55,483 nucleotides of DNA from CAZHGD01 sp964531735 (lineage in GTDB: Bacteria > Armatimonadota > UBA10988), in NCBI GenBank assembly GCA_964531735.1, contig CAZHGD010000030.1, positions 1 to 55,483 on the forward strand. Reading direction: 5' to 3'. The translations under genes were made by a program, and so were the position numbers. How positions within the stretch are numbered: the stretch's first letter is position 1; each line of letters starts with the position of its first letter. The notes below the pieces were generated by a model. It was not told the origin of the DNA. It saw nothing but the letters and a program-made list of their open reading frames with translations, and searched no databases. Positions 26,203 to 35,600 of this stretch are shown piece after piece.

Positions 26203-26724
26203 TCAGTTGCCGCGCTGCTTGTACTCGGCGTAGTACTCATGACGGATGTCCGTCGTGTCGGACTGTCGCTCCTGGTTGCCGTCGAACCACTTGTACTTGT
26301 CATCGCCCGACACGTTGCTGGCACCGGGTGGAGCGGTCGGCGGCGTCGCCTGTTGGCCGTTCTGGCCGTTCTGGCCGCCCTCATTGCCCTGGTTGCCCTG
26401 GTGGCCGCCCTGGTGGTGGCCCTGGTTCCCGTGGTCGTCGTCGTTGCCTTGGTTCCCGTAGTGGTGGCCGTGCCAGCCCTGGTTGCCGGAGCTGCCCTGG
26501 CCGTCGTGGCCGCGGTGGTGTCCGTTGCCGGAGCCCCAGCCATAGGCGTAGTGGTGGCCGTTGCCGTCACCGTTACCGTGGTCATGGTGCCCGAAGTACC
26601 CGTTGGCCCACAGACCACCGCCGCCTGCGAGCATCAACAGGCCGATCGCGCCGCCGATGACCGCGTTCTCCACCGACCACCAGCCGCCACTCCAGATGCT
26701 ATCGCCGCCCGAATACTCTTCCAA
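26203..26724 (-). CDS. Membrane-anchored Gly/Asn/His/Gln-rich low-complexity protein
   Basis: The start is a TTG with a perfect AGGAGG 6 bases before it; the frame is open far upstream but only shadow sequence lies there. The 173-residue product has one membrane helix (about 18-38, ENAVIGGAIGLLMLAGGGG). Residues about 45-130 follow, made almost entirely of G, N, H, Q, D with short runs such as GNQGNQGN and GHHYGNQGN, and then a charged C-terminus (KYKWFDGNQERQSDTTDIR). Histidine-rich segments of this kind may bind metal ions; this is inference. I do not recognise a family. The orientation of the helix puts the repeats either outside or in the cytoplasm. Confidence 0.75.
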   Translation of the reverse strand: MEEYSGGDSIWSGGWWSVENAVIGGAIGLLMLAGGGGLWANGYFGHHDHGNGDGNGHHYAYGWGSGNGHHRGHDGQGSSGNQGWHGHHYGNQGNDDDHGNQGHHQGGHQGNQGNEGGQNGQNGQQATPPTAPPGASNVSGDDKYKWFDGNQERQSDTTDIRHEYYAEYKQRGN

Positions 26725-26902
26725 AGCTGACCTCCTGAGCCCTGTCGGTCCTTCCCCGTTTTGTCGGTCCGGACCGCTGCCGGCACATGGCCGGTTTGGG
26801 TCATCTTCCGCCGGCGGCACCGAGGTGGGTGCGACCAGCCGAGCCAGCGTTCGGGGAGGACGTGCCGCCAGTCGGGCGAACCGACGAGTGGAGAGCCGCG
26901 CC

Positions 26903-29539
26903 ATGACCGCAGCTTCGCCTGTGCCGGTCGTCCTTCTGCTCGCCCTGGGTGCCACGACGGCCGCCGCGCTCGAAGCGCGCGTCGAGACCCGGGCCGGGGT
27001 GCCCACGCTGCTGATCAACGGGCAACCGGCGCCGCCGATGATCCTGTTCCACACGGCCGGCGGCGGCGCGCAGCCGCTCGTCTGCGACACCGGACCACAG
27101 TGGCAACGGTTCCACTTCACCTTCACCGCGCCCGCTGACGACGCCAACGTCGGCCTGCACATCCGTAACATCGCGCCGGTCGGTGATTGGTTCGTCGACG
27201 ACGTGGCGTTCCGCGAGGGCACGCTGGCGCAGCCGACGTCCGGCAACCTGATCGCCGGCGGCGACTTCGAGGGTGACGCGTTGCCCAAGGCCTGGAACTA
27301 CTTCGTCAACAAGTCGCACGGCGCCGCGGTGGACTACTCGCTCAGCGGTGACCGGCCGCACGGTGGGCAGAAGTGCCTGCGCGTCGACATCACCCACGTC
27401 GGCGTCATCGACTACGAGATCCACGTCTACCAGACCACCGCCGTCAAACTGGGCCGCACCTACACCTTCAGTCTCTGGCTGCGCTCGACGCAGCCGCGCA
27501 AGATCGAGGTGCAGGCGATCCACCAGGGGCCGCCGTGGACCATCTATGGTGGCGAGATCGGCGCCTCTGACAGACTCCTCCGCCTGGGCGCCGAGCGTGG
27601 CCTGCACTTGGGCACGCCGCCCATGGACGTGCCCTGGCCGCGCGACGGTCAGCCGCCGGACTTCGCCGGCGTCGACGCGCAGGTGCGGCACATCGTGTCC
27701 ATCGACCCGCGGGCGCTGATCATTCCGCGCTTGCATCTCGACGCGCCCGATTGGTGGAAGAAAGCGCATCCTGGTCATCGGCAGCTCTACGACAAGGGCG
27801 AGTACCCCATGGCCTCGCCGGCCTCGCCGCTCTGGCGGCGCGACGCCGAAGCCGCCCTGCGGCTGCTCCTCCGGCATCTGGAGGCCAAGTGGGGCGAGCA
27901 CATGCTGGGCTACCACGTCACGGCCCAGAGCGCGGGTGAGTGGTTCTACGACCAGACCTGGGAACCCATCATGCCGTGCTTCGAAGAGCCGTTCCGGGCG
28001 GCCTTCGCGGCCTGGGCCAAGGCGAAGTACGGCACCATCGAGGCGCTGCGCCAGGCCTGGTCCCTGCCCGAGGTGACTTTCGAGACCATCCGCGTGCCGA
28101 CGCTGGCCGAGCGGACCGAGGGCCGCCTGGGCACCTTCCGCGACCCGGTGGCCCAGCGGTTCGCCATCGACTTTGCCGACTACATGCAGGTCTGCCTGAG
28201 CGAGTACCTGCAGCACTGCGCGCGGGTGGTCAAGGACGAGACCGGCCGCCGCAAGCTGAGCGTGTTCTTCTACGGGTACCTGTACGACGTGTCCGGCTTC
28301 CACTACGGCGCGGCGGTCTCGGGCCACCTGCGCCTCCGCGAGGTGCTCGACAATCCCGATGTGGACGTGATCTGCTCGCCCATCTCCTACTACGACCGTC
28401 AGGCCGGCGGCGTCGGGCCGTTCATGTCGCCGTGTGACTCCGTGATGGCGCACGGCAAGCTGTGGCTGAACGAGGACGACACGCGTACCCACCTGGCGCC
28501 CGTCGGTGCCAACTACGGGCGCACCTCGACCATGGCCGAGACGCTCGGCGTCTACCGGCGCAACTTCGGCCACCAGTGGGAGCGGCGGTGCGCCACCTGG
28601 TGGATGGACTTCGGCACGGGCTGGATGGCCGATGCCGGCATCTTCGACAACTTCCAGCGCACCCAGCAGATCTGGCAGCAGGCGGCCGCCGCAGCGCCGT
28701 TCCGACCGCAGGTGGCCATGGTCACCGACGAGCGCAGCTTCCTCTACTTGCGCAACTCGAACGAGGTCAGTGCCCAGAGCGTGTGCTACCAGCGCCGGCA
28801 GTTCAACACCATGGGCTGCCCGGTCGGGCTCTACCTCATGGACGACGTCATCGACGGCCGCTTGCCCGACAGCGTGCGGCTGGTGGTCTTCCTGAACGCC
28901 TGGCGCGTGACCGCCGAGCAGCGAGCGGCCCTGCACCAGCGCCTGGCTACCGGTCGGCGCACGGCGGCCTGGCTGTATGCGCCCGGCTACCTCGACCAGC
29001 GCGCCGACGCGAGCCAGATCGGCCGGCTGACCGGCATCGAGGTCCGCCTGGCCACCGCGCCGAAGACCTCGCAGGTGGTGCTGCCGGCCAGTCCGGCGGC
29101 GCCGCTGTCGCGGTTGACCGGCGGGCACCGCTTCGGCGTCGGCTTCCGGCCGACGCCGCTGTTCGCGGTGCCGGAGCAAGGCGGTGTGGTGCCGCTGGGC
29201 CGCTATGACGGCACCACCGACTGCGCCCTGGCGCTCCGGCGCGGGACCGATTGGACGTCGGTGTTCTGTGGCGGCCTGCAGCTCAGTGCCGAGGTCCTGC
29301 GCGAGCTGGCCCGCGACGCCGGGGCGCACATCTGGTGCGAATCGAACGACGTGGTCAGCGGCAACGGCGCGTTCGTGTCCATCCACGCCACCACCGCCGG
29401 CGCCAAGACGCTGGTCCTGCCGCGCGCCGCGGCGCTGCGCGATCTGTACGCGGGCGCAGTGCTGCCCGCCGCGTCGTCGCACCGGCTGAACTTGGCTGTG
29501 GGTGAGACCCGGGTGTTCGCGATTGAGGGCGGCCGGTAG
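26903..29539 (+). CDS. Secreted GH42-like beta-galactosidase-type protein with CBM4/9-like domain
   Basis: The 878-residue protein has a signal peptide. A carbohydrate-binding-like jelly roll (about 95-200: 'NLIAGGDFEGDALPKAWNY', 'GQKCLRVDITHVGVIDYEI', 'LGRTYTFSLWLRS') is followed by a TIM-barrel domain with 'GYHVTAQSAGEWFYDQ' and 'KLWLNEDDTRTHLAPVGANYGRT'. The latter has the layout of the nucleophile strand of GH42-like enzymes. A trimerisation/glutamine-amidotransferase-like region follows. Glu in AGEWFY and Glu in LNEDDTRT are the candidate catalytic pair, but the family is divergent. It starts a plus-strand group of secreted enzymes and is divergent from the Gly-rich gene. Confidence 0.75.
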   Translation: MTAASPVPVVLLLALGATTAAALEARVETRAGVPTLLINGQPAPPMILFHTAGGGAQPLVCDTGPQWQRFHFTFTAPADDANVGLHIRNIAPVGDWFVDDVAFREGTLAQPTSGNLIAGGDFEGDALPKAWNYFVNKSHGAAVDYSLSGDRPHGGQKCLRVDITHVGVIDYEIHVYQTTAVKLGRTYTFSLWLRSTQPRKIEVQAIHQGPPWTIYGGEIGASDRLLRLGAERGLHLGTPPMDVPWPRDGQPPDFAGVDAQVRHIVSIDPRALIIPRLHLDAPDWWKKAHPGHRQLYDKGEYPMASPASPLWRRDAEAALRLLLRHLEAKWGEHMLGYHVTAQSAGEWFYDQTWEPIMPCFEEPFRAAFAAWAKAKYGTIEALRQAWSLPEVTFETIRVPTLAERTEGRLGTFRDPVAQRFAIDFADYMQVCLSEYLQHCARVVKDETGRRKLSVFFYGYLYDVSGFHYGAAVSGHLRLREVLDNPDVDVICSPISYYDRQAGGVGPFMSPCDSVMAHGKLWLNEDDTRTHLAPVGANYGRTSTMAETLGVYRRNFGHQWERRCATWWMDFGTGWMADAGIFDNFQRTQQIWQQAAAAAPFRPQVAMVTDERSFLYLRNSNEVSAQSVCYQRRQFNTMGCPVGLYLMDDVIDGRLPDSVRLVVFLNAWRVTAEQRAALHQRLATGRRTAAWLYAPGYLDQRADASQIGRLTGIEVRLATAPKTSQVVLPASPAAPLSRLTGGHRFGVGFRPTPLFAVPEQGGVVPLGRYDGTTDCALALRRGTDWTSVFCGGLQLSAEVLRELARDAGAHIWCESNDVVSGNGAFVSIHATTAGAKTLVLPRAAALRDLYAGAVLPAASSHRLNLAVGETRVFAIEGGR

Positions 29540-29564
29540 CGCCGCCGGCCGCGGGAGGCGGGCC

Positions 29565-30923
29565 ATGCTGTGGGCCGCTGTCGGCGCATTGGTGCTGGCC
29601 GTCGCGATGGCGCCGGCGCAGGTGGGAGGTGCCCCGATGCAGGCAGGCTACGCGCGCGCGGTGATCAACCCGGAGCCCGGAGTGCGGCTCTACGGTTTCG
29701 CGGCCCGCGACCTCGAGCGGCCGCACAGCGGCATCCATGACGACATCTACGTCCGGGCCTGCTACCTGGAGCAGGGCGACGAGCGGTTGCTCATCCTCGG
29801 GTTCGACCTGCTGTTCCTGGGCGCCGACGAGGTGCGGCAGATCCGCACCGACCTGCACGAGACCCTGGGCTTGACGCCGCGACAGATCCTGGCCAACACA
29901 TCGCACAGCCATGTCGGGCCACGCGTCGGTACCTGGTACTGGGGCGGCTACACCGCGCCCGAGACGGCTTACGTGGCCAAGTTGCGCCGCGCGGTGGGGC
30001 AAGCGGCGACGGCGGCGCGGCAAGCGCGACGACCGGTGCAGATCGCGGCCGGGGCGACGACTTCTAGAGTGCCGCTCAGCCGGCGCCGGCTGGACGAGCG
30101 TGGCCAGGCGCAGTTCGAGCCGAACCCGAGCGGCGTGGTCTGTGACCACTTGCCGATTGCGCTGCTCCAGGGCGACGACGGCCGGCCCGTGTGCGCGCTG
30201 TTCAGCGTCTCCTGCCACCCGTCGATGATCTCGGGCTGGGAGGTCTCGGCCGAGTACCCGGGGGCCGCGTGCCGGGCGCTCGACGAGCACTTCGGGGCGC
30301 CGGTGGCGCTGTTCGTCCAGGGCACCGGCGGCGATGCGAAGCCGGCGATAGCGGGCACGACCGGCAAGTGGCGCTCGTGTACCTTCGACGAGGTCGCCCA
30401 GACGGGGCGACAGGTGGCCGATGAGGTGATCGCCGCCTTGCCGCGCCTGCGGCCCGTGGCGCCACGGCTGGCCTCGGCCATGGAGGTGCTGGCCTGGCCG
30501 CTGTTGCCGGCGACCGATGACTACGCCGCGATGGCCGCCAACGAGCGGGTGCCGGAGTATCAGCGCATCTGGGCGCGGCAACTGGCCGACCGCCGCGCGC
30601 GCGGCGAGGTGCTGCCGACGACCTGGCCTGTCACCGCGGCCGCGGCGCAACTCGGGGACGGTCTGCGACTGGTGGGCCTGGAGGGTGAGGCGGTGGCCCG
30701 CTGGGGCCGGTTCATCCAGAGCCGCTACCCGCAAGGCGTCACCTTCCCGCTGGGGTACACCAACGGCCAAGGCGCCTACCTGCCGACCTCGGACATCCTC
30801 CACGAAGGGGGCTACGAGGTGACCAGCTACGCCGAGTACTGGCTGCCGTCGCAACTCGGGCCGGGCTTCGAGGACCTGTTGTCGGCGGCGTTGCAGCGGT
30901 TCGCCGCGCAAGGGGTGCGGTAG
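29565..30923 (+). CDS. Secreted neutral/alkaline ceramidase-like protein
   Basis: The 452-residue product has a signal peptide (MLWAAVGALVLAVAMAPAQVGG). The ceramidase N-terminal domain follows: 'AGYARAVINPEPGVRLYGFAAR', 'LLILGFDLLFLGADEVRQIR', the metal-binding 'NTSHSHVGPRVG', and 'SCHPSMISG...SAEYPGAACRALDE...FVQGTGGDAKP'. Bacterial members of this family (PF04734) include true ceramidases, but many in polysaccharide-degrading bacteria are uncharacterised. GGAGG lies 7 bases before the ATG, 25 bases after the GH42-like gene, so the two are co-transcribed. Confidence 0.85.
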   Translation: MLWAAVGALVLAVAMAPAQVGGAPMQAGYARAVINPEPGVRLYGFAARDLERPHSGIHDDIYVRACYLEQGDERLLILGFDLLFLGADEVRQIRTDLHETLGLTPRQILANTSHSHVGPRVGTWYWGGYTAPETAYVAKLRRAVGQAATAARQARRPVQIAAGATTSRVPLSRRRLDERGQAQFEPNPSGVVCDHLPIALLQGDDGRPVCALFSVSCHPSMISGWEVSAEYPGAACRALDEHFGAPVALFVQGTGGDAKPAIAGTTGKWRSCTFDEVAQTGRQVADEVIAALPRLRPVAPRLASAMEVLAWPLLPATDDYAAMAANERVPEYQRIWARQLADRRARGEVLPTTWPVTAAAAQLGDGLRLVGLEGEAVARWGRFIQSRYPQGVTFPLGYTNGQGAYLPTSDILHEGGYEVTSYAEYWLPSQLGPGFEDLLSAALQRFAAQGVR

Positions 30924-31055
30924 CGGGGGCAGGGCGGGGGCGCGCTCAAGCCCGGCCAGCGAGGTGCCGCGACCCGATGCTGGGAGCGCCGACGGCCGCG
31001 CCGGCCTTCGCTGCCACCGAGGCTCCTGCGGCGCCGTCGTGCGACGGCCGGCGCG

Positions 31056-31125
31056 CCGCGGGTAATATGGGTGACGTCCCCAATTGATTCCCGCGGGTAA
31101 TATGGGTGACGTCCCCAATTGATTC
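31056..31125. repeat. 35-bp perfect tandem duplication
   Basis: Two identical 35-base units lie side by side (31056-31090 and 31091-31125). The unit has the core GGTAATATGGGTGACGTCCC followed by CAATTGATTC and starts with CCGCG. A third, partial copy of the core (AATATGGGTGACGTCCC) is found near 31355. Cores of this kind recur near REP-like or IS200-type elements in other genomes (memory, not checked). Confidence 0.9.
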
Positions 31126-31151
31126 CAGCCAGCGAGGCGCTGTGAGCCGAA

Positions 31152-31245
31152 CCTGGGAGCGCCGGCGTCCTCGCCGGCCGTCGCTGCCTCAGGGCCATTG
31201 CTGCGCCAACCACACGACTGCCGGCGGGACGCCGGCGCTCCCAGG
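31152..31245. repeat. 19-bp perfect inverted repeat
   Basis: CCTGGGAGCGCCGGCGTCC (31152-31170) is the exact reverse complement of 31227-31245, with 56 bases between. The arms resemble the 'GGGAGCGCCGGCGTCC' intergenic repeat that often leaves translated tracks such as AGGTPALPG or AGVPPA in related genomes. Confidence 0.85.
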
Positions 31246-31353
31246 GGCACGCTCCGTGGCGGCGATGCACCCCTTTGACGCGCCGCGCTCCGCGCCGCTG
31301 TGGAAGTCGTGCGGGGTTGGGGCGTGCTGCCGCGCGCGGGCGCGTGTTGGCGG

Positions 31354-31376
31354 AAATATGGGTGACGTCCCTGGTT
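31354..31376. repeat. Third, partial copy of the GGTGACGTCCC core
   Basis: AAATATGGGTGACGTCCC matches the core of the 35-bp tandem repeat and then diverges (TGGTTTTGTGAC). It suggests the element was once longer or was inserted more than once. Confidence 0.7.
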
Positions 31377-31383
31377 TTGTGAC

Positions 31384-31412
31384 TTGCGGGGCAGCCGGCG
31401 TGTGGCTATGCT
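31384..31412 (+). promoter_or_regulatory. Possible promoter for the UroD-like gene
   Basis: TTGCGG (31384-31389) and TATGCT (31407-31412) are separated by 17 bases. The -10 box matches 4 of 6 and the -35 box 3 of 6. The gene starts 42 bases later. Confidence 0.4.
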
Positions 31413-31453
31413 GTGGGCGGCAGGCGCGTCGCTGACCAGACGAGGTGCAGACC

Positions 31454-32596
31454 ATGCCCGGAGCCACCATGACCGGCCGCGAGCGGCTGCTCGCGGCAGT
31501 GCGGCACGAGGAGCCGGATCGCGTGCCGATTTGCCCGCGGATCCAGTTTGCCTGGCTCGACCCCGATCGGCGGCACCGGCTGGAGGAGCTCTACGCGCCG
31601 GCCATCGACCCGATGGAGATCCTCAGCACGCGCACGCCGAACTACCTGACCGGCTATCCCGAGCACTACGACCTGCCGGAGGTGCGCGTGGAGCAGCGGC
31701 GCTACCAGGACGGCAACTACGAGGTGGTCGAGCGCGTCTTCCAGACGCCGGCCGGCCGGCTGAGCGACCGCACCAAGATCCCGCCCGCCGGGCGCGAATA
31801 CGGCATGTCGCCGAACCCGATCCGGACCGAGCACCTGGTCAAGTCGCGCGCCGACCTGCCGGCGCTGCGCTACCTGCTGCCGGAGATCAAGGGCGACTAC
31901 CAGCACGCGCGTGATCGTCAGGCCGAACTGGGCGACCGCGGCGTGGTGATGGTGAACGTCTACAGCGAGCTCTGTCACCAAGCCGGCGACGCGCGCGACA
32001 TGCAGGATCTGATGACCGACTACTACGTCGACCGGCCGTTCTTCGACGAGCTGCTCGACATGTTCTGGCAGCGCACGATGGCCGAGACCAAGGCGGTGCT
32101 GGAGGCCGGTGTGGAGTGGGTGTTCGCCAACAGCTACTACAACAGCGTCTCGGCCGGTTGGTCGCCAGCCATCTTCAGCGAAGTCTTCGTGCCGCACCTG
32201 CGCGCGCAGGTCGAGTTGGTGCACCGCTACGGCGGCTACGTCGACTACTACGACGACGGGCACCTGGCGCGAACCATGGGCGCGATTGCCGATTGCGGTG
32301 TCGATGTGCTGGAGACCTGTACGCCGCCGCCGCTGTGCGACTTCGACCTGCGCGAGGCCAAGGCCGCCATTGGTGACCGCGTGGCCCTCAAGGGCTACAT
32401 CGACCTGCTCTATGTGGTGCTGCGCGGCACGCCCCAGAGCATCGAACGCGCCGTGGCCGAGGCGATGGAGGTGGGCAAGCCGGGCGGCGGGTTCATCATC
32501 GGCAGTTCCGACAGCTTCCGTGAAGGCACGCCGCCGGAGAACCTGCACGCCTACTTCCAGAGCTGCCTCAAGTACGGCGTCTACGGCGGCGGCTGA
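31454..32596 (+). CDS. Uroporphyrinogen-decarboxylase-family protein (methyltransferase-like)
   Basis: The 380-residue product has the family's N-terminal 'TGRERLLAAVRHEEPDRVPI' and the barrel signatures 'GVEWVFANSYYNSVSAGWSP', 'YVDYYDDGHLARTMGAIADCGVDVLETCTPPP' and 'GFIIGSSDSFREGTP'. These are typical of UroD-like proteins outside heme synthesis, related to MtbA/MtaA cobalamin-dependent methyltransferases. True HemE residues are not obvious. Such genes are abundant beside glycosidases in Armatimonadota-like genomes. The ATG at 31454 has GAGGTG 7 bases upstream; a GTG at 31445 lies inside this RBS. The substrate is unknown. Confidence 0.8.
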   Translation: MPGATMTGRERLLAAVRHEEPDRVPICPRIQFAWLDPDRRHRLEELYAPAIDPMEILSTRTPNYLTGYPEHYDLPEVRVEQRRYQDGNYEVVERVFQTPAGRLSDRTKIPPAGREYGMSPNPIRTEHLVKSRADLPALRYLLPEIKGDYQHARDRQAELGDRGVVMVNVYSELCHQAGDARDMQDLMTDYYVDRPFFDELLDMFWQRTMAETKAVLEAGVEWVFANSYYNSVSAGWSPAIFSEVFVPHLRAQVELVHRYGGYVDYYDDGHLARTMGAIADCGVDVLETCTPPPLCDFDLREAKAAIGDRVALKGYIDLLYVVLRGTPQSIERAVAEAMEVGKPGGGFIIGSSDSFREGTPPENLHAYFQSCLKYGVYGGG

Positions 32597-32659
32597 GCCC
32601 GTCGTCGGCAGGACCCGTGCGACCCGGTGGCGAAGCTGGGCCGCCGGGAGCAAGTGTCC

Positions 32660-35600
32660 ATGCGCGCAGCCGCTTTGCTGCTGGGGTTGGCCGTGATGTC
32701 GGCGCGGGCCGAAGTGCCCCGGCCGGTGTTCTACCTGCCGCTGGATGGCGGCACCACCGCGGCGCTGGCCGGTGGGTCGGCCACGCCGGTGCGGCAACAG
32801 AGCCGCCAGAACGACCCGATCCTGGAACTCCTCGACCTGCGCAAGGTGCGTACGGTGCCCGGACGGGTGGGGCCGGCGCATGACATCGGCGATCAGCCGT
32901 TGGTCTACGAATGCGCGGGCAACTTCCGGGCCGACGAGGGCACGTGCAGCTTCTGGGTCAACCCGTCGTGGCGCGGCGACGACCATGCGCTCTACAGCAC
33001 GCTGTTCGGCGCCGCCAACTGGGGCATGGTCTACAAGTACCAGGACCAGTCCTCGCTGACCTTTGCCACGGCCAAGCCGGACAAGGACCTCTACTACGAC
33101 TGCGGCGCGCCGGACATCAGCGCCTGGCGACCGGGCCAGTGGCATCACGTGGTGGCCACCTGGTCGCGCCAGCAGAACGCGCGGCGGCTGTACGTCGATG
33201 GCCGGCTCGCCGGCAGCGGCCCGTTCGGTTACCACCGCGAAGTCAAGTCGGGCCCGTTGTTCGTCGGCGCCGGCTGCAGCATGTACCCGCAACCGACCGC
33301 GCAGGCCACGCTGGACGAGTTCGCGCTGTGGGACCGGCCGCTGGACGCCGCCGCTATCGGCGAGCTCCACGCCCGCGGCCAGGCCGGCCAGCCGCTCTGC
33401 GACGTGCCGGCGCGCACCGACCGGCCGGTGGCCGAACGCGACACGCTCCGCGTGGCCGCACCGCGCTTGCCGGCGCCCCCGGCGCCGAACGAACCGGTGA
33501 CGCGGCGAGCCGGGACGCGGACGCTCGTGTCGCTCGACGGCTGGTGGGCGCTGCGGCCCGCCGAGACCGACGGCGACCTGCCCGACACCGGCTGGGGGCT
33601 CGGCCGGGTGCCGGGCTACTGGACCACGCCGGCCGATCGGCTCGGACCCGACGGGCGGCCCTGGAACGCGCCCGAACTGGCGCGCTGCTGGCTGGCGGCC
33701 TATCAGCGGACATTCACCGCCGATCCGGCCTGGCGAACGCAGCAGCTGCGGCTGCACCTCGGCGGCGTCGACGGGCTGGCGCAGGTGTTCTTCAACGGTC
33801 GCCTGCTCGGCTGGCTGCCGGCCTGGGAGCACGAGGAGTACCTGCTCAACACCGGTCTCCGCTTCGGCGAAGCCAACACCGTGACGGTGCTCTTGCGCAC
33901 GCGCGGCGGCGGCAAGGTGGCCGGTGTCTACGGCCACGTCGGCCTGGTGGTCACGCCGGGGCCGTCGCTGGCCGAGGTGGCGATTCGCCCGCAAGTCGAG
34001 CGTGGACGCGTCGAGTTCGCCCTGGACGTGCGCGCCGGCGGGCCGGCCGGGCCGGCCGTGCTGGAGTTCACCGTCAGCCCGAAAGGGCAGCCGCAGCAGG
34101 TGGTGCGACGGTTCAGCCGACCGGTCGAGGTCGCCTCCGGCACGGCGGTCTCGCCGGTGGTGGCGGCCTTCGACTGGCCCGACGCGCACCGCTGGTGCAC
34201 CGAGGACCCGTACCTGTACGACCTGACCGTCAGCCTGCGCCGTGGCAATGACGTTCTGGACCAGATCGGGCCGCTGCGCTTCGGCTATCGTGAGGTGACG
34301 CAGCGCGGCGGCGACCTGCTGCTCAACGGCCAGCCACTGCACCTGCGCGGCCATCAGATCGACTTGCCCTGGGGCCACCAGATGGATCGGGTCAAGGAGC
34401 TGAAGCCGGCCGGCCTGAACGGGCTGGAGCTGTCCGGACCGATCAGTTGCGAATGGTACCGCGATGCCCCGTACCAGCAGGAGCTGTTCGAGCAGATCCT
34501 GGACTACTGCGACGAGCACGGCCTGATCGCGGCGCCGATCCTGCCGGACGCCAAGGTGCTGCGCGAGCGGCTGTTCGAGCCGGCGGTGGCCGCGGCCTAC
34601 CAACAGCGCCTGCGCAAGCACCTGCGCCGCTATGGCAACCACGCTGGTTGGGGCCTCAGCTACATGCACTTCAACCTGGCGGGCTACAACTGGTACGTGG
34701 CGCCGTCGAAGGTCGACGGCGCGCACAAACCGGACGATGCCGGCTTCAAAGCCAAGGAGCGCTACGCGCGCGAGGCCCAGCGGCTGGCCCAGGCGGTCGA
34801 CCCGCGGCCGCTCTACCACCATGCTTGCGGCAACTTCGGTGACATCTTCACCAACAACTGCTACCTCGGGCCGAACTCGCCCACGCAGGAGCGCGAGGAG
34901 TGGCCGTCGGCGTGGGCGGCCAAGCGGCCGTTCCCGCTCATCGCGGCTGAGCATTGCTTCATGCTCATCCCGTACTGGTTCCGCCCGCGGCAGTTCCCGC
35001 TGAGCGTGGTCTACGCCGGCGAGCCCATCTTCGATGAGATCTGCGCCATGTACCAGGGCCCCGCAGCGTATGGGCAACTGAGCGACGAGCTGTTCGAGCG
35101 GTACGACATGGGTCGCGCGCCGCGGGGTTCGCGGCTGATGGCGCTGATCCGCAACCACCCAGGCTACCAGGCTGTGAAGGCCGACCTGGGCCGGCGGTCG
35201 CTCCGTGCCTGGCGCACCTACGGCGTCAGCGGCATCATCTTCAACGCCGAGAACTGGGACTTCACCGACGACGCGGGCCGCCCGCTGCCGGTGCAGCAGG
35301 CCATGGCGCGGTACTGCGGCGACACGGACCTGTACCTGGCCGGACCGGGGCGCAACTGGCCTTCGAAGGACCATGCCTTCCATGGCGGCGAGGTGCTCGA
35401 CAAGCAGGTCGTGCTGATCAACGACCGCAACCAGGACGTGCGCTGCGAGCTGCGCTGGTCGCTGCGCGACGCGGCCGGCGCCGAGCGCGACAGTGGCCGG
35501 GCCGAGGCGGTGGCGCCGGCCGGCGTGCCGGCCTTCGTGCCGGTCCGCTGCCGGCTGCCGCAGGTCACGCAGCGCACGGACCTGACGCTGACGGTCGCGG

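Larger units (their letters stand above)
30924..31453. other. Repeat-rich intergenic spacer (530 bases, no gene)
   Basis: No convincing gene lies here. The spacer holds a perfect 35-bp tandem duplication, a third partial copy of its core, a 19-bp perfect inverted repeat, and a second copy-like stretch near 30980 ('TGGGAGCGCC'). It ends with the promoter of the UroD-like gene. The sequence looks like a landing site for dispersed intergenic repeats rather than coding DNA. Confidence 0.7.

Noticed and set aside
26765..26776. 12-base palindrome CGGTCCGGACCG between divergent genes
   Set aside because: It could be an operator, with a second GTCGGTCC nearby, but short GC palindromes are common in this composition and I see no matching regulator.
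26801..29566. Long minus-strand open frame opposite the GH42-like gene
   Set aside because: It is a GC-driven shadow of the plus-strand gene with no signature and low-complexity composition.
29355..31250. Minus-strand open frame across the ceramidase-like gene and repeat spacer
   Set aside because: It has no RBS or domain. Its start lies in the repeat region and gives the artefact-like peptide APASRRQS, typical of translated intergenic repeats.
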